DNA of 9,602 nucleotides from Spirochaetaceae bacterium (GTDB lineage Bacteria > Spirochaetota > Spirochaetia > SZUA-6 > Bin103). This document shows, piece after piece, positions 1 through 4,640 of the stretch (position 1 is its first letter; each line of letters opens with the position of its first letter). The DNA lies in the NCBI GenBank assembly GCA_028818385.1, contig JAPPNY010000050.1, positions 1-9,602 of the forward strand, in the 5' to 3' direction. The translations under genes were made by a program, and so were the position numbers. The notes under the pieces are model-generated. The model was not told where the DNA came from and made no database searches. It saw only the letters and a list, made by a program, of their open reading frames with translations.

Positions 1-204
1 ACGGACAGCCGTCTGCAACCAAGGGAATCCCCGGAGTTTTGCAAGAGGCTCAGGCGATTACGATATCGGCGCACGTTGTCTTCCCGCAGACGCCGGCGCC
101 CCGCCAGCCAGACGCGGGTGGTCCGCTGGTCGACCGATCACTCGGTTTCGGCTCCTGCCGCTACCCATGGCCGCGCGCGCCGAATAGATGGCGCGCAATG
201 GTGG

Positions 205-233
205 TTGCGGGGCCTGCGGCGATTCGATACAAT
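205..233 (+). promoter_or_regulatory. sigma70-like promoter for the toxin-like/immunity-like cassette
   Basis: A TTGCGG hexamer (205-210) and a TACAAT hexamer (228-233) are separated by exactly 17 bases. The -10 matches the consensus at 5 of 6 positions and the -35 at 3 of 6 (TTG). Transcription would begin near 240. That leaves a leader of about 15 bases containing a Shine-Dalgarno (GGAGG, 245-249) in front of the ATG at 255. This argues that the open frame extending upstream to 39 is not translated. Nothing else is recognisable in 1-204. Confidence 0.55.
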
Positions 234-254
234 TTTGAACTGCTGGAGGTCACC

Positions 255-707
255 ATGAAACGGTTGACGGTGTTCCTCATCGTGGCTCTGGTCGGTCGCG
301 CGACGGGAGTGTTCGGGGATGCCACGGAACCCTCCGCCGCCACCGCCGATGAGCCCATGCGCGTCAGGACTCTCACCTCGGAACAAGCCAGTTTCGCCTT
401 CGGCGAGGCTGGCGGAGAACTCGGGTCTTCGAATCACATCAGCCTGCTCTCAGATGCGGAGATGGAGGAAATCGAAGGAGACGGCTGGGGGCTGGTCTTG
501 CGCGCCGCGGCCAGATACGCCAGTCGATATGTAGCCGTTCGCAGATACCCCAACACCGGGGGCGGCGGCATCTCCTTTTTTAGGAACGGCAGGAGAGTAT
601 TCGGTGTAGACATTCACGGCTGGCGCGGCGGAACCCGCTGGTACCATCGAATTCACTATCATCGCCGTCCGGGAATCCGATGGCACAGGCCATGGCAGCG
701 CTGGTGA
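255..707 (+). CDS. Secreted bacteriocin/toxin-like pre-protein with C39-type leader motif
   Basis: The product is 150 aa. The ATG at 255 is chosen because CTGGAGGT lies 5 bases upstream and a promoter ends at 233. Residues 1-22 look like a Sec signal (KR, then LTVFLIVALVG), with an unusual Arg15 at its end. Residues 23-64 are a pro-region. Residues 65-77 read LSDAEMEEIEGDG, which fits the bacteriocin leader pattern LSxxE[LM]xxIxG-x recognised by C39 peptidases, except that position -1 is Asp if Gly75 is -2. The part after residue 77 is about 73 aa with roughly 16 Arg, no Lys, one Asp, five His and six Trp. It contains a GGGG turn, RNGRRVFGVDIHGW, and a terminal HYHRRPGIRWHRPW. From memory, this GGGG..RNG.R.F..D.H......HYH...G..HRPW arrangement resembles C-terminal toxin tips of Rhs-type proteins. 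No enzymatic activity can be assigned. A candidate immunity gene begins 6 bases downstream, and a C39 peptidase with a beta-barrel is encoded convergently. The gene itself is solid; the toxin role is inference. Confidence 0.75.
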   Translation: MKRLTVFLIVALVGRATGVFGDATEPSAATADEPMRVRTLTSEQASFAFGEAGGELGSSNHISLLSDAEMEEIEGDGWGLVLRAAARYASRYVAVRRYPNTGGGGISFFRNGRRVFGVDIHGWRGGTRWYHRIHYHRRPGIRWHRPWQRW

Positions 708-713
708 TAGGCT

Positions 714-1028
714 ATGCGTGCGTGGGCCGAATACCGAAAAGTTGTTCTTCCCTTGATAGAACAGTACAGGGATGACGAATTCCCCCAAAGCTTGAAACAC
801 ACCGAGAAGACTCTCGAATCGATGGGGGAATCCCTCGAGAGTGTCCCGATTCACAGGGTGATACTGGACTCTCTATACGAGAAGCCGTCCGTCAGGGAAC
901 TTGACAGACTGCGCAATAGTCACCACTTTGAGGATGACGAATTTGACCAGATCTTGGATGTGTTGCGCCAATCCGGGTCTTTCGAGGAAGCGAATCGGCG
1001 CGCCTTAGAGATCATGGAGACCTCATGA
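714..1028 (+). CDS. Small acidic protein, candidate immunity protein
   Basis: The product is 104 aa with no signal peptide or membrane segment, so it is presumably cytoplasmic. It begins 6 bases after the stop of the toxin-like gene, which implies co-transcription and probably translational coupling; the ribosome site (GATAGG) is weak. It has about 23 Asp/Glu against about 14 Lys/Arg, with acidic runs such as YRDDEF and HHFEDDEFDQ, and predicted mostly helical character. A small acidic protein directly downstream of a strongly basic secreted protein is the usual arrangement of toxin and immunity genes. I do not recognise the family by sequence. Base composition is more AT-rich than in the right half of the window, in keeping with acquired DNA. 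Its stop lies 9 bases from the stop of the convergent C39 gene, with no terminator hairpin visible between them. It could instead be an unrelated hypothetical or a chaperone for the upstream product. Confidence 0.7.
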   Translation: MRAWAEYRKVVLPLIEQYRDDEFPQSLKHTEKTLESMGESLESVPIHRVILDSLYEKPSVRELDRLRNSHHFEDDEFDQILDVLRQSGSFEEANRRALEIMETS

Positions 1029-1037
1029 TCTAACGTC

Positions 1038-1732
1038 CTAATGGCGCGACGAAACTGCAATATCCGTCAGGTGACGGCCAATAGTCAGTAACTGTAGCGG
1101 CAAACGACTGACCGCAGGCTGCTTGAAGAAATCCCGGTCTACTGTCTCCTCGTCGATCTCCTTGGGTATTATGAGGAGAAGATAGCCCGTAAGGGATGGA
1201 CCTTCCCACATTGACAAGAACTGCTGCTTCGAAAAGTGTCGGTTGCCCCAAAGAGGATCGCCGAGCCACACAGTATGGTCGCCTATGCCGCGCACGACCG
1301 AGAAGTGTTCCTCGTTTTCACGATATTCCAGATGGACGATCGCGGGAATCTTCAGCTCCTTCATCTTGTCGAAGCTCAGAGCGTACCCTGCACTGTGCAT
1401 GTCGTAGTGCTCGGCGACGTTGGCCAAGTCGAGAAACGAGGACGATCCAGTCACGCCGGACTCGACCAGGTGCTCGACGATGTCCTGTTCCGAGACCTCC
1501 ACGCGATAGAAGGAGCTCAGAATCGTCGCCAGTGACGCTGCTCCACAGGAGTCGTCCAAGTCTTGCTTTGCTTGACTACTCCATCGTCGCGCAAATCCTT
1601 CCACGTCTGAGTCGACACGACGGGGGCGGGAAATGGACTTGTCAAGAATGGGTCGGCGCGAGCAAGGTCGAGCGAACAGACGGCAATAGCGCTCGCCAAG
1701 ATGGTGATGCGGATCCGGCTACGGTTGATCAC
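1038..1732 (-). pseudogene. Sec-exported C39 (double-glycine) peptidase, frameshifted
   Basis: Two overlapping frames together make one C39-family cysteine peptidase. The first frame starts at a GTG (1732) that overlaps the stop of the upstream beta-barrel gene (GTGA). It encodes a signal peptide ending LARA-DP and the family's entry motif TWKDLRDDGVVKQS. The second frame carries the catalytic core: Cys in SCGAAS, His in HFSVVRGI and Asp in LGDPLWGN, then a C-terminal tail of about 50 aa. Deleting five bases (TCTTG, plus-strand 1561-1565) restores VVKQS-LDDSCGAAS, the order expected for the family, so the lesion looks like a 5-nt insertion resembling its neighbour CTTTG. C39 enzymes cleave after Gly-Gly-type leaders. 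Most are domains of ABC exporters, but this one is free-standing with its own signal peptide, as in FapD-like systems, so it should act in the periplasm. The second frame could start at a GTG (1604), but that product would lack a signal peptide. Pseudogene or assembly error cannot be decided here. Confidence 0.8.
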
Positions 1733-2601
1733 GAAATCTCATCGACATAGGGTCCAAGCAATCGGTAGTTTGCCGTGAGCGCTACCTCCGCGCCATCTTT
1801 TCCGCTTGCGTCGGCGCGTAGGTCGAGGCGTACAGTGAGATCACGACTCCAGGATAAACCGACCCCCACAGATGTCTTGATGATAGTGTGTCGGGGGCGG
1901 CCTATGGCACCCTCGAAGATGTCTTCGCCCACTACCGCGAGGTGTGCGCTGCCGGTCAACGTAACCTCGTTATTCACCGCGAAGCCAATACCTGGGTTCA
2001 AGAATACGGTATCGCCAGGATCGACCGTCTGGTTCGAGACGACCCGCGGGAGAGTCATGCGATATCCGCCGGTAAGGGAGAGCAGCACAGGATCGATAGT
2101 CCGATGAATGGTGAAGCCCAGCATCCCGCTTCGGACGGGAACGAACTCGTTTCCGTCTGTTGCTATGTTCTGCAGAAGGTCGATCTCCAGGAATGTCAAT
2201 ACGCCGGGCGTTGTCGTATCAGCAAGCAGGCGGTAACTCGCAGCAACGGAAACGCTCTGAAATCTGGACGTGACCTTCGATTGCACGCCGGAGAGGAAAT
2301 CGATACTCCGAGTGTCGTGGATGGTGCCTGATCCACGGAGTGCGAGCTCGGTATCAGGCGTTAGTCCGTAACGCAAAGCGAGAGAGCCGAAGAGGCCGTC
2401 TGAGTAGTGGTGGGATCCATCAGGGGCAACTTCCTCTCGCACCGAGAGAAGCGCCGACGCCTCCACGCGCAAAACACCGCCACCGCTCAGGAGTCCCTCC
2501 ACGGTGAGCGGCACATCCGCGTAACCGTTGAGTGCTGCGATGAGTGGAACGATTCCCAGCGCCACAAGTGCTGCCCGTAGCCGCGACCGGTAGCGTATCA
2601 T
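1729..2601 (-). CDS. Outer-membrane beta-barrel protein, candidate exporter partner of the C39 peptidase
   Basis: The product is 290 aa from the ATG at 2601. This start is preferred over an in-frame GTG at 2643 because it gives a clean signal peptide (RYRSRLRAALVALGIVPLIA, then a likely cut after YA). The mature protein is a string of alternating amphipathic strands separated by short polar turns, for example SLALRYGLTPDTELALRGSG, VSVAASYRLLAD and VGLSWSRDLTVRLDLRADA. This is typical of outer-membrane barrels of the 'transporter'/phenol-degradation MetA-like type, a group that accompanies stand-alone C39 peptidases. FapF plays the corresponding role in Fap amyloid export. It overlaps the C39 gene by 4 bases (GTGA), so the two are translationally coupled. 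Inferred role: passage of the cleaved cargo through the outer membrane. It could instead be a porin with an unrelated substrate. The barrel assignment is firm and the export role is inferred from context. Confidence 0.75.
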   Translation of the reverse strand: MIRYRSRLRAALVALGIVPLIAALNGYADVPLTVEGLLSGGGVLRVEASALLSVREEVAPDGSHHYSDGLFGSLALRYGLTPDTELALRGSGTIHDTRSIDFLSGVQSKVTSRFQSVSVAASYRLLADTTTPGVLTFLEIDLLQNIATDGNEFVPVRSGMLGFTIHRTIDPVLLSLTGGYRMTLPRVVSNQTVDPGDTVFLNPGIGFAVNNEVTLTGSAHLAVVGEDIFEGAIGRPRHTIIKTSVGVGLSWSRDLTVRLDLRADASGKDGAEVALTANYRLLGPYVDEIS

Positions 2602-2639
2602 CGCCTGACAGAAGCGTATCGGATCATGGCCATGCGCTA

Positions 2640-2659
2640 CCACGGATGGCCGTCCGTGG
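2640..2659. repeat. 7-bp inverted repeat upstream of the beta-barrel gene
   Basis: CCACGGA (2640-2646) and TCCGTGG (2653-2659) are perfect inverted arms around a 6-base spacer, TGGCCG. The element sits about 40-60 bases upstream of the barrel gene's start at 2601, where an operator or a leader hairpin could act. There is no T tract. No convincing promoter hexamers were found next to it. Apart from this element I see nothing assignable in 2602-2840. Confidence 0.35.
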
Positions 2660-2840
2660 GGGGACGCACCAGCGCAGCAGCGAGCGAGGTCAGCTTGGGG
2701 CGGCTGTTCCGGCGGATCTGCAACGGCGGCGCTGGCACCGCGGAAGCCTGGGAATTCATGCGCTCCGCTCGGTCTTCGGCGCTCGCGCCGAGGCCGTCGA
2801 GGGAATCACTGGGCAGGTGTCCGACACCCGTGGTAGTGCG

Positions 2841-3047
2841 TCAGTCCAAACTCAGGCGGTGCGCTAGCTCGGCCCGAATCGCTGCCCTGCGGATCTTCAC
2901 CCGCATCTTCACTCGGGGGAGCTGGCGCGCCGACGACACGCGCATCAGCTCGTCGATCCCGGCCACTTCGTCGTTGGCGAACATCAGCTCGCGCTCCAGC
3001 CTGCGAGTCTCGTAGCGACGGTACACGTCGCGCCAGCCGACATCCAT
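2841..3047 (-). CDS. Small basic hypothetical protein
   Basis: The product is 68 aa from the ATG at 3047, chosen because GGGAGG stands 6 bases upstream. It begins MDVGWRDVYRRYETRRLERE and ends RAELAHRLSLD. It is highly charged, rich in Arg and Leu, probably helical (coiled-coil-like around RRYETRRLERELMFANDEVAGIDEL split by an acidic patch), with a basic middle (PRVKMRVKIRR). There is no signal peptide or membrane segment. A second in-frame ATG at 3122 also has a perfect AGGAGG 6 bases upstream and would give 93 aa. The 25-residue extension is Pro/Arg/Ser-rich and looks less protein-like, so the shorter form is favoured. I do not recognise the family; a nucleic-acid or protein-binding accessory is possible but unproven. 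It lies downstream of the broken Sel1 gene on the same strand, with a strong hairpin between them. Confidence 0.5.
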   Translation of the reverse strand: MDVGWRDVYRRYETRRLERELMFANDEVAGIDELMRVSSARQLPRVKMRVKIRRAAIRAELAHRLSLD

Positions 3048-3050
3048 GTT

Positions 3051-3074
3051 CGGCCTCCCGTCGACAGGAGGCCG
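3051..3074 (-). promoter_or_regulatory. Hairpin covering the ribosome-binding site of the small basic gene
   Basis: Perfect 8-base arms CGGCCTCC (3051-3058) and GGAGGCCG (3067-3074) surround an 8-base loop. In the minus-strand transcript the second arm contains the GGAGG of the ribosome site for the ATG at 3047, so the hairpin would hide that start. A third copy of the GGCCTCC element at 3126-3132 is the ribosome site of the alternative ATG at 3122. The two initiation regions differ by one base (GGAGGCCGGACATG against GGAGGCCGAACATG). This could allow translation-dependent opening of the second site, or could merely reflect a local duplication. Confidence 0.4.
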
Positions 3075-3148
3075 AGAGCACACGTACGGGTGCGGCCGGA
3101 GACGATCTCGGCTACTGGTCATGTCCGGCCTCCTGAGCGGTTGAGATT

Positions 3149-3182
3149 GCGAGCCCGCCGGATTCCAGCCCGGCAGGCTCGC
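3149..3182 (-). terminator. Strong 12-bp hairpin downstream of the Sel1 gene, possible terminator
   Basis: GCGAGCC (3149-3155) pairs with GGCTCGC (3176-3182), and GCCGG (3157-3161) pairs with CCGGC (3170-3174). One C/A mismatch separates the two blocks and the loop is 8 bases. The hairpin begins about 40 bases after the Sel1-gene stop on the minus strand. There is no T tract on either side, so it is not a canonical intrinsic terminator. An mRNA-stabilising or attenuating hairpin is an alternative. Confidence 0.4.
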
Positions 3183-3222
3183 TCCGCTGAAGGGCAATGT
3201 ATTGGGGAGATCGACTCGCCTG

Positions 3223-4148
3223 TCAACGCTCCTCCTGCAGCGTGATGGGTCGGCGGTACACGCGCGCGAGCTGGTGCTCCCACGTCTTGAACTCCTGCCG
3301 CTCATGAGGCTTTGCCGCCTCGACACCGAGAATCGCCAATACTCTGGCCCGCAGTTCGCGCGCATCCGCCGAAGGGAAAGGTGTTTGGATCATCAGAGTA
3401 TGACGCGACGATCCGAGCCGATCCCACAACTCCTGCGCCAAGCGCGTGCCCCCCGATATCTGCCCAGATGTCAGGATTTGGGCGGCGTATCCGTCTCGCG
3501 CCGCGGCGACAGGCTCTCCGCCCATGTCGGCATCAGGGTCTAGGGCTGCCGCAACGGCGAGCCACGCGCGTAGGCCTTCACAACGTCCTTTGGAACGCCC
3601 TCCCCTTTGTGGTAGTACCCAGCGATCAGGATCTGCGCTCTGACTTCGCCTCGCTCGGCCGCCCGACGGTACCACAAGACCGATTTGACGGCATCTTTCG
3701 GCACCCCGGTTCCGTGAGCGTACATGCCGGCGAGCCCAAGCTGCGCCACGACCAACCCCTGACCGGCGGCACGCTGATACCAGCGAGCTGCCTCGGCGAA
3801 GTCCTGCTTGAACGTGCCGAATCCTTCGTAGTACAGCGCGCCGACCATAGTTTGCGCGATCGCCAAACCTTGGTCAGCAGCTCGCCGTAACATGAGCGCC
3901 GCCGAATCGGCGTACTCGGCGTCGCTCTCGGCGAGGCCCAACATACCTATCGCGGCAATAAACTGAGCCACAGCGTCGCCTCCAGAAATGGCGGCATCGG
4001 TAAGCTCCGATACGTCGGCATCAGTAAGCTCCGAAACGCGACCGACAAGCCCAGAGCCCCAAGCGGCATCGGCGCGTTCCGGCTCCCCATCAGCGACAGC
4101 GAAACCGCATACTGCGAGCGCCCCGAAAAGCACTAGGCACTTCCTCAC
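3223..4148 (-). pseudogene. Secreted Sel1-repeat (TPR-like) protein, frameshifted
   Basis: The first frame, from a GTG at 4148 with AAGGAGAAGG upstream, gives a signal peptide (MRKCLVLFGALAVCGFAVA-DGE). After a short linker come Sel1 repeats: LMLRRAADQGLAIAQTMVG, then ARWYQRAAGQGLVVAQLGL, then LWYRRAAERGEVRAQILI, each followed by a G-G-PKD-type turn. Near 3565-3570 an extra CG in a CGCGCG run breaks the frame. Removing it joins GVPKDVVKAYA to WLAVAAALDPDAD, exactly the Sel1 continuation. The second frame then runs about 110 aa to the stop at 3223. An in-frame ATG at 4256 would add a 36-residue Arg/Lys-rich stretch in front of the signal, which looks unlikely. Sel1 proteins are alpha-alpha repeat scaffolds for protein-protein contacts; a periplasmic location is inferred. 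As written, the product stops early after the third repeat. The partner is unknown. Confidence 0.75.
3993..4038. repeat. 24-bp in-frame tandem duplication in the Sel1 gene
   Basis: GGCATCGGTAAGCTCCGATACG (split here as GGCATCGGTAAG + CTCCGATACG) at 3993-4014 recurs at 4017-4038 with two mismatches, a period of 24 bases. On the minus strand it encodes two consecutive SELTDA units (SELTDADV, SELTDAAI) between the signal peptide and the first Sel1 repeat. A recent eight-codon duplication is the simplest reading. Confidence 0.6.
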
Positions 4149-4262
4149 TCGCGCCCTTCTCCTTCGCGCCAGAAAGGTGCCGAGCGTCACCTCGCGCCAA
4201 GATCGACGGCCTTCTTGGCCGTTACGAATTTCTGACTTCCTGCGCTTCGTTGACATGCCGCC

Positions 4263-4268
4263 AGTATA
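4263..4268 (-). promoter_or_regulatory. Possible -10 element for the Sel1 gene
   Basis: On the minus strand TATACT (5 of 6 to consensus) ends 6 bases before the ATG at 4256. Transcription would begin near or inside that ATG, which favours the downstream GTG start at 4148. No good -35 hexamer stands 16-18 bases upstream, so this is weak. Confidence 0.25.
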
Positions 4269-4271
4269 GAC

Positions 4272-4635
4272 CTAATAGTGTCTCCAGAGTCCCGGCCAAA
4301 GATCATCCAGCGACGCGCCGTCCAACGGGAGCCTCGCCCGCCGCGCCACCTCGCCCAGAATGGGGCGTATGGCTTCCGCTCGGTTCTCGCGGGCCGCCTG
4401 ATCCGCTTCGACGTTCGCGTAGACGCAGCGGTAGGGCGCCCTCGTCACCGCCGTTCAACAGGTTACGGAGGGCCAACAGGGCGGATGTCTTGCCGGTCTG
4501 CCGGGGCGTATGGAGGACGAAATAGCGCTGCTTTGGGATCAGGGTGAGCGACTTCCTCTGATCCAGCCGACTCAACGGCGGAATGCAGTAGTGCTCGTCG
4601 GGGCGCATCGGACGGGCCGTATTGAACAAACCCAT
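4272..4635 (-). pseudogene. Truncated, frameshifted second copy of the P-loop ATPase N-terminus
   Basis: From the ATG at 4635 the reading is MGLFNTARPMRPDEHYCIPP, then LSRLDQRKSLTLIPKQRYFV, then LHTPRQTGKTSALLALRNLL. This aligns residue for residue with the start of the full ATPase gene further right (MRTFNTAGPV...HYQIAPLSRID...YFVLHAPRQTGKTSALLALRDLL). One extra base in a GGG run (plus-strand 4434-4436) breaks the frame. Removing it gives YRCVYANVEADQAARE and ILGEVARRARLPLDGAS, again colinear with the paralogue (WRCVYANFEVGQAGRE, MLGELARRARRTLDD). It then stops at TAG (4272-4274), about 120 residues in. Walker A survives; Walker B, the sensor region and the nuclease domain are absent. It starts 5 bases after the oxygenase stop and ends 15 bases before the ATG at 4256 of the Sel1 region. 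It is most simply the broken remainder of an ATPase gene that once followed the oxygenase. A non-functional product is expected. Confidence 0.85.
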
Positions 4636-4640
4636 TCGGA

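Noticed and set aside
39..254. Upstream extension of the toxin-like gene frame
   Set aside because: The promoter hexamers (205-233), Shine-Dalgarno and signal peptide all place the start at 255; the extension is Pro/Arg-rich and not protein-like.
1550..1590. Programmed ribosomal frameshifting in the C39 gene
   Set aside because: No slippery heptamer is present, and the 5-nt insertion matches simple sequence slippage better.
2817..2829. GGTGTC-C-GACACC palindrome as a terminator for the small basic gene
   Set aside because: The arms are 6 bases with a 1-base centre and no T run, so it cannot form a normal hairpin; it may be chance.
2640..2867. Plus-strand open frames in the gap right of the barrel gene
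   Set aside because: Two frames are open, but neither has a good ribosome site or recognisable protein pattern; both overlap other genes antisense.
3980..4050. SELTDAAISGG in the Sel1 protein as a second C39 leader
   Set aside because: It has GG preceded by Ile at -4 but lacks the Glu and Leu/Met at -8/-7, sits right at the start of the Sel1 repeats, and arises from a 24-bp duplication.
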